From Halichondria panicea (lineage: Eukaryota; Porifera; Demospongiae; Suberitida; Halichondriidae): a DNA stretch of 64,000 nucleotides. The translations under genes and the position numbers were made by a program. Location: contig NC_087383.1 of the NCBI RefSeq assembly GCF_963675165.1, positions 5,248,839-5,312,838 on the forward strand, written 5' to 3'. Positions 22,552 through 34,488 of this stretch are shown here, piece after piece. Positions within the stretch are counted from its first letter, which is position 1. Each line of letters begins with the position of its first letter. The notes below the pieces were generated by a model. That model searched no databases. It saw only the letters and a program-made list of their open reading frames with translations, and had not been told where the DNA came from.

Positions 22552-23938
22552 AGGGCCTAGGAAAACACCCCTTAACGCGGGTATACCCGAGTTTATTTTT
22601 ATTGTTGAATCGGATAAAGCGTTTTCTAAGCTTCAAAATGATACCAAGATCGACCTCCTAGCTATTTTCTATCCGGAGATATGTTCGAGGGAACGCTACA
22701 AAGGTATTGCAACGTCCTCTTGAGTAAAACGCTCAAACGTCATGAATAATTGAAGTTCAATTATTGCCCGGAAGGCAATTCCGTATACTCGTAAAGCTTC
22801 GTAAAAGATGTTCTGGAGAAGACAAGTTAGTTAGATGAAGGCTAGGCGTTCTAGGACTCTCTAGCTAGCTAGTATAGCTATGTAGCTGGATTGCTTGGCA
22901 CCTAGGAAGGATCTTCGAAGAAATAAAGAGGCAAAGACTCCCGTCGCTCGAATGGTAAGCTCTCATGTCTTGTTATAAGCTTGTACTTATTATCTGTGTA
23001 ATGTATCAGTCTTATAAAAGATCCCTCACTTGTATGGAGCCTACAGAAAGTGTCTCTGTCCTTCATACAGCTTAAAGGAAGCCTAAGTGATCTATAATAT
23101 AAGTGATCTATTATAGGTAGTCTTTCACTTAGTATTCGTCCGTATTGATCTAAGGCTTGATCCAACTTATTAGTAGCCTTATAAGAAGATTTCCTCCTTT
23201 AATTTAGTACTGGTATCACTGCCATTGTGCTTAGTAGTAACAGGCCTGATGGGATGGGTGATCACATCATGGAGGGCCCAGGAAACTGCGTAGAATTGTC
23301 GTGTAACATTTATATTGATGGTTCCCCCAGGTGGTGGTAAGTGTCAGAGGCCTGAGAAACGCTTGTCTATGGGCTAGAATGTAAGTGACATTGATATTGT
23401 GTCTATCTTAACTTACTACTTATCTGTAGGTTGTTATGGAGTGTTTATGAGGATAAGTGGCACGGGATACGTACATCTAAAGAAACAAGAGTGGATCTAC
23501 GCCAAGCTAGCTAGCTAGATAGCTGCTCTTTCTAATCTATTTCTGTTGCTAAATTATGTTTGTTAAGAAGTGGAGCTATATTATACCTGGCTCCTCTTGA
23601 TGATTGTAAGTACTGGGCTGATGAAATAGTCCTTACAAGTTGTCCTCTTTTATTTGTTAAAAATAATTAACAATAATAGGGAAATTCCCAGGGAATTTCC
23701 CCCTCACGTAGACAGTAAATTTCATTATAAAAAATGAACGTTCGGTGAGTTTCTTCAACGTCCGCGCTTGACCTGTTTAAAGCTTTGTAGAGACCCAAAT
23801 TTTTACAGGTAGGTAGAGGAAGGGTTGAAGTTAGCACCTGTGAAAAAAAAATTTTTTGCCCATGTTTTTTATTTCTACTAAATTGGCTTATAGCTTAATT
23901 TAATTAGTGCCGCGTTAAGGGGGGTTTTCCTAGGCCCT
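22552..23938. mobile_element. 1.4-kb TIR element
   Basis: AGGGCCTAGGAAAACACCCC TTAACGCGG at the left is matched by the inverted CCGCGTTAAGGGGGGTTTTC CTAGGCCCT at the right, a TIR of about 29 bp. No clear target duplication is visible. The interior has no recognisable transposase. It does contain a splice-like GAATG|GTAAGC, which could be a captured exon end. A shortened relative lies at 12945-13525. Confidence 0.85.
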
Positions 23939-24309
23939 CTAACCAGCTTACACAATAAACTGCTAAACGGCAACTACTCACTGACAAATGTATCACTTCC
24001 TGGTGGGCGTATTCTCGAGGCAAAATAGCCTATGCAGGAACTTCCACTCAAAAGTGGGGGTGGGCGTAATCTCGGTAGAGCACGGTATGTGTACTTGTGT
24101 AAACTGTGGTAACCGCTAATTAAGGGTGTAGAGCAGCATGCTCCACAGCCAACTGCCAAAATGTGCACTGACTCTGATGCGTTGCCTTATCGGTTTTCAC
24201 AGTTTACACAATTACACATTGTAGTGACGCAGCAGAGGCCTAATCTCATCTCCAGAGGCAGTTGCATACTCTTGGTAATACACTCTTGCCTACACCTACA
24301 AGAGCAAAT

Positions 24310-24480
24310 ACGTACATGTACATTTAGCATCATACCAATCGGCCTGATACAAAAGAAAAGCATGTACATGTACGTACGCAATGGTGTCCAATTGACGGGC
24401 TAATGCATGTACATAGTTCGTAACTATCTTTGACTGCCAAAAAAGGCTGGCATTCCTTTAAAATAAAGCACGTACGTTTG
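24310..24480. repeat. Dispersed repeat, copy 1
   Basis: Shares GTGTCCAATTGACGGGCTA, ACTATCTTTGACTGCC and CTTTTAAAATAAAGCAC-type blocks with 29985-30150, with 30-50 bp length differences between the copies. Confidence 0.75.
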
Positions 24481-27195
24481 CCCAGCTGTCCGGTAAGAGC
24501 TGATGCTGGCGATGGGTCCCAGTGGCCATCAAACTGGAGAAAGATGCTAGGCTTGCTCCTGTGTCTCTGGCCCTGTGCACACTCCTCACTGTCTACAATG
24601 AACTCAGTCTGTGAACCAGAAGAAAACACCGATAATTTCTCAGCATTTAGAGGGAGGTAGATACGTAACTACTGAAGCCTCTCAAAAAGAGAGCCAGTGT
24701 TTTCTTGGCTTGCTAGAGGTGGAACAGTAACATCACGCAGTTCACACTATCTGCAGTGGAGTTACCTGGCAGCAGTCTCCAGTAAGTCCAGCTTCACGTC
24801 TTCCTTCTCTCAGTCTGTAGGGGTACATGTCTATATAGGTTTGATCATAGGTGACAGGCTCTAGGAAAACCAGACTATTGGAGCAGACTAAAATTTTGGT
24901 GATTAATGTACCAAGTGATAGAGCAGAGCATTGCCTACACAACGATATGCTTAGTGTTCACATACCTAGTTTCATACCCGAGCTAGTTTCATACCCGAGT
25001 TATGCGCGTTGGAAACTCGAAGCCGTAAAATGTAGTATCGAGAAAAACGGCTCTCAAAGATTGCTTAATTAGGAAAAATAAGGTAATAGCGAAAGTTTGG
25101 ACGAAGCGTTTCGATGGAAAGAGTTGGATTTAGAGCATCAGATTTTACAGAGAGGTAGTAGAAGGACTGTAGATACTTATACATCAATAACATTTTAATT
25201 GAGATTTTATACTGTAGGCATAAATTTAGCTGTAGCTCAATACTAAATTCTGCTCCAATAGTCTGGTTTTCCCAGAGCCTGTCACAATAGTGTTAGTTAG
25301 TCATAATTTTCGGATGTTGCTTCTACACAAAAATTTCCACCATACAAAAACCACCATACAAAAATAACGTGCTATACGGTATTGGGACCTGGGTGCCAGA
25401 CGTTTGTTTCGCTCAGGCATTATAGGATAGTGTGATCCACCCTAATGTATACATTACGGACAAACGCCTAGTATTGACCTTGACTCGTTGAAGAAAATAC
25501 CCTCAGTCGTTTACTAAATCCCCTCAGTCATTTACTAAATACCCTCAGTTGTTGCTAAATACTCTCAGTCGTTTGGCCGTCAAACATTTGCTAAATACCC
25601 TCACTAAATACCACAAGAAATACGTTATCTGATATTAATGTTTAGTTTGAGCAATCCGCAAAATGTTAGTGCCTCGAAAAGTACCCCGCTATACGGTGTG
25701 AAACACTTACCGCGAGGTCATTCACTTTCTATTTCTGTTTCAATATCGTTGCTCTGCTCCCAATCACTCAACCTGTTAGACCAAGTGTGTGTCACAAGAA
25801 GTGTCAGTTGTAGAACGGAAGGCGACAGGTCGATGCTACGGGGCCAGTTTTTATAGTCATTCTCATCACCTGCAGACAATACACAGCACATGTAACTGCG
25901 TAGTTATGCCCTATCAACAAATCAGACAACCAGTAAACACATCGTCTACTAGAGTGAGTATTTGGTAGAGTGCAACTGAGCCAAAAGACGGTACAGATTC
26001 ACTAGACAATAAGAGACGTGCCCATTTTGTAGCTGGTCACGAGTTCCTTCGCTACGATCCGATCTTACTGAGATGATCGGCCAGCTCCCTCGTTGGTCGT
26101 CCAGACGCTCTAAATGACAGTTCTTCCTGGATACCGAACACATCGAGGAGGTTGCATGAAAAAAGTGTGCGAGCCACAAGGTAAACACGACATTAATAGA
26201 CATGGACCTGATTTATGATCAGTTGCATGGTCTCTAGTCAGGGAATGGTCGGTGTGACCCCCCACGGCAGATCCACAAAGTGCCGACTAACTCGACAATC
26301 TCACACACACGCCAATCTCACGCTCACGCCAATCTCACACACACGCACGCACGCACACACGCACGCACACACGCACAAACACGCACAAACACACACACAC
26401 ACACACACACCTTGTGCACACACACACACACACACACACCTTGTGCACATCCTTGGGGCAGTTACACCATCGTCTGACCCAAGTGTTACAGAGGTTACTG
26501 TAAACAGAATACAATGTACATCGTGAACAATGTCACAGTTTCACACTAACCTAGAGGGGGGTCACTAGCTGTAGCATTAGATGATTAATTCAGTCAATAT
26601 AGATGCATTAAAAGGGAACGACAATTTTGAATCACATACAATGAATGTATGATGTAATCTATTTTGGTGTTTACTCTAACTCACTTGTCCGCAGAAATTC
26701 TTGTTGTACACACTGTTAGAGTCGTTGTAACAACAGCCTGGCTTACTTACTAGTAGCCAACAGAGGCACAGCCCCAAATGGTAGGTGGGCGGGGTAATCC
26801 CAATGAGAGTGTGAGACAGGAGCGGGTTGGACCTGTGTAAGGAGGGTGGTGTGTGTGTGTGTGATAGTTGTATGTCAAAACTCATTCAGTAGCTCTAAAA
26901 GCGCATGGATCCTCCTTGCCAGTCCTAACCCTAATACACACAAATGAAGCACAAGGATTAATTATATACATGTACTAGGGGTTATTAACGGTACAGTATT
27001 TGTCAACAAATACCCCCCAGACACCACCACCCTTGCCATCACTCTAATACCTTAAATTGTAGGAGCTAGGTGTATGAGTGTGACATAATGGCTATAATTA
27101 TACAACCTAAAAATAGTAAGGGTTTTCCTCTGTGCCTCTGTGCTCATTCAGCTAACCACACTTACCACTGAGCTCAGCTAAAAAACCCACAAAGC
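24481..27195. other. No complete gene; open fragments and CA array
   Basis: The minus strand at 24629-24480 is open (TEFIVDSEECAQGQRHRSKP, SIFLQFDGHWDPSP) and looks exon-like, but I do not recognise it. A segment at 24745-24780 (CTGCAGTGGAGTTACCTGGC AGCAGTCTCC) recurs at 30997-31030. A CA microsatellite lies at 26310-26445. 26690-26890 resembles 40535-40800 (GTCGTTGTAACAACAGCC and CATTCAGTAGCTCTA), so another repeat pair is present. Confidence 0.45.
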
Positions 27196-27201
27196 TGACA
27201 A

Positions 27202-27209
27202 TATAAAAG
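27202..27209 (+). promoter_or_regulatory. TATA box of the FHA gene
   Basis: TATAAAAG lies about 80 bp upstream of the proposed ATG (27285), leaving room for a short 5' leader of roughly 50 nt if transcription starts about 30 bp downstream. Confidence 0.55.
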
Positions 27210-27284
27210 GCTACACAAACAGAAAGCTATTCACAAGCTCTCACCAAGTTGAGCAACAGTGCAACCAGCAACAGTGCAACCAGC

Positions 27285-28988
27285 ATGGAAGATTCCTCTC
27301 ACAACCCAACAAGCGAGCCGTCCAGCGTATTCCTGCAGGAACAAGAGCCAAATCAACCCTGTATAATAGGGGTTAATTAATGACCTGTCGCAGAGTCCTA
27401 AACACAGCCCAGGAGGAATCTTGCCTGAAACAGGTAAATTATTAAAGCGTATTTGCAATCACAGTTCGATTACTATCACAGTTCGATTACTAATAGAACG
27501 GTAGGTTGAATATTGTAATAGGCATTTACGGCATGTTTTACAATACTATCGCTATAGACACGCCCAGATACCATCTCCTATTTTTCTGTATTTATATAGC
27601 CAAACATGAACAGTAGTATTTTATGTGCATATACCATCACAAGATACAAAGATATTACTGACATATGCCCCTACATTGAGTTCAAATATGGTAAACGATG
27701 CCCGAGGCGGCCACAAGTTATAGTCCGGTCTGTCTGTCTGTCTGTCTGTATATATTCTGAGTCTGCTCACTCTGATACCTTCTGATAATGTCAACCAGAA
27801 AGACTAACGGCAGAGCGTGATGAGACTTTGAGCACCCAATCAGCGAGCCTTTTGCGAGTGCTCTCCCAGGACAAGAGTATCTCCCAAAACGTAGAATATA
27901 CACCCCCGGTATATTTTGACTATTTCCTCAAAGAGGGTGAGTCGATTGTACATACTCTGTGCATGTGTGTGCGTGTGTCATGTGTGTGCGTGTGTCAATG
28001 TGTGTGCGTGTGTCCCCGATTTTCTATACACACATATATGTACAACAGGGGATAACTTGGTAGGACGTGGGGAGGATTGTGATGTGACACTCTCCGATGG
28101 GTCCCTCTCCCGGAAACATGCACAGATACTTGTGGAGAAGGGTTCACACTTTATAAAGGATCTTGGAAGTCGGAATATGGTATTGCAAATCATACATACA
28201 TGTACATGCATGTGAGACAGTTAGATTATTATAGCAGAGAACTCAGTAAGCTAATCTAATGTTTGACCGCTGGTTAAATGATTATTGAGCGACAAGACAA
28301 AAATGTAACTTACACTGAGGTGTAATTGTAGTGATGTGCATGTCACTCCCTCCCACCTCCCAGGTGGCCCTCAAGCCTAACATCTCTGACGGACGGAGTG
28401 CAGGTGATGTTGGCCAATATCACTTGTTTACTACCTCATAGGAAACTGGCCGGAGGAGGCAGCCAATGATGAACGAGAAGGTAACTCTTCTATGCTCCAG
28501 TAGGTTTTTGGTGAACTATATGGTTTGTCCTAGTTTCAGAGGAGAGTGAAACCAGTACAGTGTTGTATGGCCCCAGTGAGGCTCTCTTTGAGGCTCAAGA
28601 GAGTGTGGAGGACTATGATTACAACTATGAGGAGGAGAGCCCTCAACCTCAACCACCAATTGGTGAGTGCTATACAACAAATATATGTACGTATAGAAGA
28701 TTACTTGAGTGGTAGCTTTAATGTCTACGAACATTGACATAATTATGTCTCGACCGCACGAGGACTACGGCATAAAGCTGACTGGTCCGTGTGTGTGTAT
28801 TCCAGCTCTGTATTCCAGCTCTGTAACTGCTCAACGCAAAAACAAAAACTTGTCGTACTTCAAACCAATTGTATTTCCTTTCAGCAACAACCCTTTCAGT
28901 TTGCCGCACCCCCACCTCCAACCGTAAGACCTCGGCCTCAGCCACTGAGACGTCTCAAGTGCCTGCTGCTAAGAAGCGGCGTAAATAA
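27285..28988 (+). CDS. FHA-domain nuclear protein (nine-exon model, 255 aa)
   Basis: Exons 27285-27360, 27408-27433, 27600-27690, 27799-27936, 28049-28179, 28364-28403, 28442-28480, 28540-28662 and 28885-28988 join with consistent phases (768 nt including stop). All introns are GT-AG. Residues 112-154 form an FHA core: GR at 116-117, SRKH at 131-134 and DLGSRN ending at 153. FHA domains bind phosphothreonine and are common in DNA-damage and cell-cycle proteins. Residues of roughly 165-215 are acidic (EEAANDEREEESET, EDYDYNYEEE), and the protein ends in AAKKRRK, a likely nuclear signal. Exon 6/7 are separated by only 38 nt; read through instead, another frame gives SLTDGVQVMLANITC, which resembles the last FHA strands. 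So exon 6-7 may be mis-modelled or carry a frameshift. The FHA call is solid; the exact family and the first three exons are less certain. Confidence 0.7.
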
Positions 28989-30905
28989 CCTTATACCTGA
29001 GCTCCCATAGTATATATGCATGTACATGCATGTACTTGCTCACATTGTTGTTTTCTTGCAAAAGTAAGTACACAACCACATAAAGTATTTTAAAGCATGT
29101 TACTGAGTGTCAGAGTCTATGCTCATATGCATGAGGCATCCGTAGTTCGTGTGTATACTGTTTTTGGGTGCCTCTCGAGATGCAAAGATGTGGTGTACTA
29201 CTTATCCTCTCAACAATTTATTGCTAGAATTCAGGTTGCTATAGTGGGGGATATTTGTAAGGGAATTTCCTCCTAAAGACCCTACCTAATTAGGTAACTA
29301 AAGTACGTATAATTATAGCCTGGATAATAGGTGGTATGTGGTAGGTTAAATACAGCTGTTAGAGGAAATCTGAAACACTTACCACGAGGTCATTCGCTTT
29401 ATGTTCCTATTCTTTGATATCATCCTTAGCTGCTTCATTCTCATATGCTTCATTCTCATATCACTGCTCCCCATGAACTCTACCTGTATGGTCAGATGGA
29501 GAATCAGAGTACTTTCTAACACACACACTAATTATACATTATAACACTGCATGCAATACACTTCTTGCTTCTAAGCCCGCTATACTCACCTGTTGAGCTG
29601 GTTGGGAGGGTGGCTGCTTCGAGTTTACTTTCAGCTTATTTGCTTATTTGGAGGGACGTGTAAGAACCGACGGTCATGGTACATGCTTTTTGGTATGAGG
29701 TATGATGCTATACATACATGTATGTATTTGACTCATGTCTTGTAGGTGTAGGGTATAATGCAGATTTGTAACCTGGGTTGCCACTCGTACTTGGCAGTCG
29801 AGGTCAAAGTTCAAGAAAACGCACATGATAACGCACATGATACGCAATAATACCCCCCCCCTAAAAAGTAGCTCTACTGACTTAGTAGGAAATACATACT
29901 TGTATAAGTGTAGTGTATAAGCACTCTGTTTGTGTGCTTACGCCCAGTGCTTACGCCCAGTGCAAGAAAGGGAGCACGACTGAAAAAGTGGATACATGTA
30001 CGTACCCAATAGTGTCCAATTGACGGGCTAGATGTACATAGAAGTACATAGAATAATGTTACAGAGGCATTCGCAACTATCTTTGACTGCCCATAACAAA
30101 ATGTATTCAAAACAGGCTGGCATTCTTTTAAAATAAAGCACAGGTACATTGTGGTTCTAAATTATTGCTCAATTTCTATTCAAGATCCATCTTGTTCTAA
30201 CCAGGACTTAGCATAAACCCTGTAATGTGTGGTTAGCTATTTTTAGGTTGTGATACCACTTTGCTTCATCACTTCCTACATGTATGTACATGGCAGGCTT
30301 ATACCTAATGTACTGTACATAGCCCCCCCCCTCCCTACACACACAACAGGCTTTATACCTAATGTACTGTACATATTGAACTCCCCCCCCCCCCCCCCAG
30401 CTGAGGGCACCCGGCTTAGACACGACTGACGGCTAGCCACAGGGATCACTCGATTATGCAGGAGACGATATTGGGACCACCCCTACGTGCAAGGTGTGCA
30501 TACTGTACACAACTTCCCCCCCCCCCCACACACAGGCTCTGTGATTAGTCATAATGAAGGCTATGAAGGCCTATTTAATTAAAGTAGAGCCTCACACCTA
30601 TTTAGTAGCATTTTTGAGAGCATGTTCAATTCCTAAACTAATAATATTGATGCAGTAGCTCTCAGAATTACCTTTCCAATGAAAGCACCATAGGTGCTGA
30701 TGCCTCGGTAGGTGCCAAAGCTACATAACATAAAGCAAACATTGATCATGATTATTAGTGGGTAATGATCGATGGTGATTGTGTTGTTAAAAAAGATCAA
30801 TGCCAAAAGTTCAAGTCTAAAATTAACGGCTGGAGGAGAACATTATAATTACAAAAATAAAAAACACGTGCAGCACTGACGTAGCACGCACATAAACACA
30901 TGAAC
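28989..30905. other. No gene recognised; repeats and C/G runs
   Basis: 29985-30150 is the second copy of the 24.3-kb repeat. At 30300-30540 units of CAGGCTTATACCTAATGTAC TGTACATA with runs of 8-15 C recur, together with CACGACTGACGGCTAGCCAC AGGGATCACTCGATT; the same block occurs at 39085-39285. Confidence 0.55.
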
Positions 30906-30907
30906 AG

Positions 30908-31108
30908 CTAAGGAGAGAGCCAGTGTTTTCTTGGCTTGCTAGCTAAAGCTCTAATACAAGTGAGGTGGAACAGTAACAGCATGCAGTTCACACTATCTGC
31001 AGTGGAGTTACCTGGCAGCAGTCTCCAGTATTGATATCCTGCCACGCCGTCATTCTCAATCTGGGCGGCCATACTCTTGCTACCTCCACCTGGTGTTACT
31101 AACCTCAT
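30908..31108 (-). CDS. Unassigned exon-like ORF
   Basis: Open on the minus strand with VTPGGGSKSMAAQIENDGVA GYQYWRLLPG, then GTAACTCC as a possible donor at the CAG|GT after LLP. I do not recognise the family. Part of it (GCAGTCTCCAGT and neighbours) recurs at 24.75 kb, so it may be a piece of a dispersed repeat or of a duplicated gene. Confidence 0.3.
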   Translation of the reverse strand: MRLVTPGGGSKSMAAQIENDGVAGYQYWRLLPGNSTADSVNCMLLLFHLTCIRALASKPRKHWLSP

Positions 31109-31345
31109 TGGTCAGATCCATGAGAAGGCGTTGTATGGAGAAAATGTTGCTGGACAGGTGTGCTTGAGCTGCAGAAAAGTGCTACAAAAAGCCATACACT
31201 TACAGTAACGGACGATCGATCAAGTCGATCATCCATCATTGGTATAGCCCAGAAGGTCGAATACAAGACCTTTTCGTCCTTAATGTTTATTGTGCCGGGA
31301 CTCATCAGTGGACTGCACGCGCACGCGCACTCAGTAAATGTACTT
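31105..31345. repeat. Dispersed exon-like segment, copy 2
   Basis: Second copy of the 22094-22330 segment. Here the minus strand is open for 66 codons and encodes PGTINIKDEKV near its start, while the same stretch at 40 kb gives PGTINIGEEKV. This suggests that the minus strand is or was coding. Confidence 0.6.
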
Positions 31346-31398
31346 TGCTCACACTATTAGCGGTTTCTAGAACTAATAAATAATTACTTGCATTCACA

Positions 31399-31575
31399 CA
31401 GGGCCAGAAGTGGTAGTTTACAGCTTGTAAACTATGTTTGTACTTGCGAGTGTACATCATAGTTTACAATGTTGTTGAATTTTAGTTCATTTACAATAGT
31501 TTCCTTCATAGTTTACAAAGAAAGTTGATAGTGTACAACGTTGTATACTTCTGTAAATGAACTGTTTTGGCCCTG
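31399..31575. mobile_element. Palindromic MITE-like element
   Basis: CAGGGCCAGAA at the left and TTTTGGCCCTG at the right are inverted. Inside, AGTTTACA/TGTAAACT motifs recur in both orientations (for example AGTTTACAGCTTGTAAACT). The length of about 177 bp and the lack of coding fit a MITE; CAGGG ends are hAT-like. No target duplication was identified. Confidence 0.55.
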
Positions 31576-31579
31576 TGTC

Positions 31580-33960
31580 AGTGTAATTTAATTTTGATAG
31601 GTGTCCTTGAACATTTTATTCCTTGAACATTTTATTCCGTGGAACTCCCGGTGGAACTCGCAAAAATGGCCTAAAAATGTTGTGCCTCAAAAATTAATTA
31701 CCTGCTTTATGGTGGACTTTTTGTTCTTTTGTTAATTTCAGGTACCAGACAAAAGTCAAAAGCAAAAGAGCCAGGGCCATCAAAACGTCTTTGTGTAGTA
31801 AGTCATCACATTAGTGTGGTTTGTTGGGCTCCTCCCACGAGCCTTTGATGTGGACGAGCCTTTTCCTCTGCTGTACTGTACCTATGTGCCCTAAACCCCC
31901 CCAGTAGTTAATGATATTCATAACACCACACGCGTGTGGTACGCTCACGTAATGACTTCATAGTTGTTGTGGTTTGTTGTGTGTTGTCAGCATCCTGAAT
32001 ATGCCATATCCAAGTATCTCCATCCAAACTACCGGTATGGTACATGGTACACAATAACAGGATGGTACACAATAACAGGATAACAGTCTTCCTCCATTTG
32101 CACATTGCTTCCTGTTAGGCATTTGTAATTTTCACATTTTTCGAGGGCGAATTACTCTTCGCTATATGGTTATGTAACACCACAATGCTATAGAACTGTG
32201 CTTTGTTACATGTTAATTTGTTATTGTAATTAGAACTCTGCTTAATATAAACTATTTCTGTACTTTATAGGTTGGAAAGCCACTTACATCATTTCTACTT
32301 GCTGTTATTTTTACATCAATGTGTTATACCAGCCAAACAAACAGCCAAACAAACCAAACAGCCAAACAAACCAATGCGAAAGACGAAATAAGAAGTTTAG
32401 GTATTCACCTACCTTCGGAACTGCCTGGTGGATGCTTCACAAATGTAATTTGGTGTCCAACAGTAATAATCATATACGGGTTTGCCTGTCGGGACACATC
32501 TACTACAATACACGAATCTCTAATACACACTGCTAGGAACTTGATCAGTCCATCAGACTTAATTGAAGGAAACCTGCTGGCCGATTTCAACTGTGCAAGA
32601 AAGTACTTATTCCCAACAACTCTCTCATACTCTCTCATTCAATTACGTCTATCCCTGACGGCATTGCTGTAAAAACACAAACAGTTTTTGAGGATCACTT
32701 TTGAGGATCAACCTTGTATGAGACCGAACGAACAGGTGTATTGTTAGATGAGCTGCGGAAGGTACCGTATGTAAAACACAACAACATTCATATTCAGGAA
32801 CCGCAAGTCTTTTTTAAAGAAATGAAAAAAGAAAGTATCTGCCCGTTCACGGGAGGGGGGGACATGAGGGGGGGACATGAGGGGGGGACATATACATTAA
32901 CAAAAGCGGCTTATCAAATAACGATATTGGTGTATGCCTCTTAAGATAGCTAGAGGATACAGACTTAGACAGCTCACACCCTGAGCCCCCTGAGCCCCAC
33001 TTCTGACCCTTCTCAAAACTTCCATGGACCAAGTGTCATTGAATGTAAGGTGGGCAGCAGCAGCTCACAATCCCAAAGACAAATTGAGCTACAGTTAAAG
33101 GCAAGCTAGTGCTGTGTCATCAATTATATAATGTGTTGGCAAACACGATTGCTTCAGAAGATCATTCAAATGAAAATCATTCAAAAAATCAAAAAACATT
33201 ATGAGGCTAAAAGATATTACTACCCTGACAGCGTCCACAAATTTAGATGTTTTGAAACTATAAATGAATTTCGAAGACAATACATTCCTGTACACACGAA
33301 GGTTTAGGTACTGGGTCACTACACAAATGAGGCATTGTCATATATTAGGGATATAGGGATATCGAAATACAAACAAAAATGAACTTATTTTTTGTTTGTC
33401 TGATTTATGCACCTTTGTCTGTATAATACCTTTGTCTGTATAATGTCTGTGTCTGTGTCTGTGTCTGCACCTATTGTCTGTGTCTGTATAATGTCTTTTG
33501 TTAATTTCCAAGTTCTTGCCCACTGCACAAAAACAAACTGAAAACTAAAAACGTGAAAATGATTTTGCGCATGCTCATTGACCTGGCACATGTTGCGATC
33601 ATACAAAGTGGATCAAGGTGCACAAAATGAGCTCTGGTACTAATACTAGCATGAGTAATCAAACAGACAGAAGAGTGATCGTCACTGTTTTACAGCAGCC
33701 TTCTTCTGCTGTCACTAATTCTACTTTGGCACTACTTTGCCACTACTTTGCACCATCAGTAAGATTGGCACCATCAGTAAGTACGTGTAGATCTAAATTT
33801 ATTTTTTGAATGGGTACTATTTAGAGTCAACACCAAAGATTTACTAAAACGATTCAGTAAAGACCTGATTCTATGTCTGTTAGCCACAGCAGCAGTAACA
33901 ATTTTAGTAGACTCTATAATTATAGTAGAATGAAGAGCCAGGATAAAGAGCAAGGTTAAT
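31580..33960. other. No complete gene recognised
   Basis: A possible exon lies at 31741-31797 (TTTCAG before TRQKSKAKEPGPSKRLCV, then GTAAGT); it is basic like the end of the FHA gene, but I cannot connect it. GGGGGGGACATGAGG repeats occur near 32860-32890. TGTCTGTGTCTG repeats occur near 33440-33490, preceded by a two-copy CCTTTGTCTGTATAAT duplication. Confidence 0.4.
32405..32638 (-). CDS. Unassigned ORF
   Basis: Minus-strand frame with FLAQLKSASRFPSIKSDGLI KFLAVCIRDS and VIT-rich sequence up to a stop. The composition looks like real protein, but no family is recognised. The plus strand is also open here (32319-32672), so the coding strand is uncertain. It may be transposon debris. Confidence 0.25.
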   Translation of the reverse strand: MREYERVVGNKYFLAQLKSASRFPSIKSDGLIKFLAVCIRDSCIVVDVSRQANPYMIITVGHQITFVKHPPGSSEGR

Positions 33961-34152
33961 AGCAAGGTAGTACTTGTAGCAAGTGACAGTTGGAATGTAG
34001 ACCAAGAGCAAGAACTGGAGCCAAGTGCATGCTGAGCTGCAAATCGCCCAAATGTACAAGTGCCACAATGGGTTGTTACTGTCTGTGGCCTCTATTCAGC
34101 AACAGAACATGCAGTGGCAGCAGAAACTGTGGTTTATTTGCTATTGCCGCTG

Positions 34153-34488
34153 CAGTGGAGTAGGAACAGCTAAAAGGTTGGAGGGGCCACTTGGGTGGTG
34201 CGAAGCACTACCCAAGTGGCGCTCCCGGCGCTGGAAATTTTAAAACTGGAAGCTACACTAGCTGCGGCCTAGCTACAAGCTTATTAGCTCTGAACAAGAA
34301 CTAATATACAGCAGAATTGTTAAAACATGTTGCTGTAAAACAAGAGTATGAAGCGTCCAGAAAAAGCGGTTTTTTATTTCTGCTTACAAATTCATGCTTT
34401 ATCCTTGATCAATTGGTTGGTTAAAACACCTATTCAACTCAGGAAGGGTGGGCTGATTCACTGCCCCCCCCCTGTTCCTACTCCACTG
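34153..34488. mobile_element. hAT-like MITE nested in the Ginger copy
   Basis: CAGTGGAGTAGGAACAG at the left is matched by CTGTTCCTACTCCACTG at the right. CGCTG lies directly outside both ends, and the uninterrupted GCCGCTGCATACC is found in the intact Ginger copy on the minus strand near 53670. This proves the insertion boundaries and a 5-bp duplication. It contains a strong hairpin at 34186-34219. A CAGTG end with a 5-bp duplication suggests a hAT-type (hAT5-like) element; that is inference. Confidence 0.9.
34186..34220. repeat. Strong hairpin inside the nested MITE
   Basis: GCCACTTGGGTGGTGC is followed, after a loop of about 3-4 nt, by GCACTACCCAAGTGGC, an almost perfect stem of about 16 bp. 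It is probably a structural part of the element. Confidence 0.8.

Noticed and set aside
26215..26526. His-Thr rich ORF
   Set aside because: It is driven by the CA microsatellite at 26310-26445.
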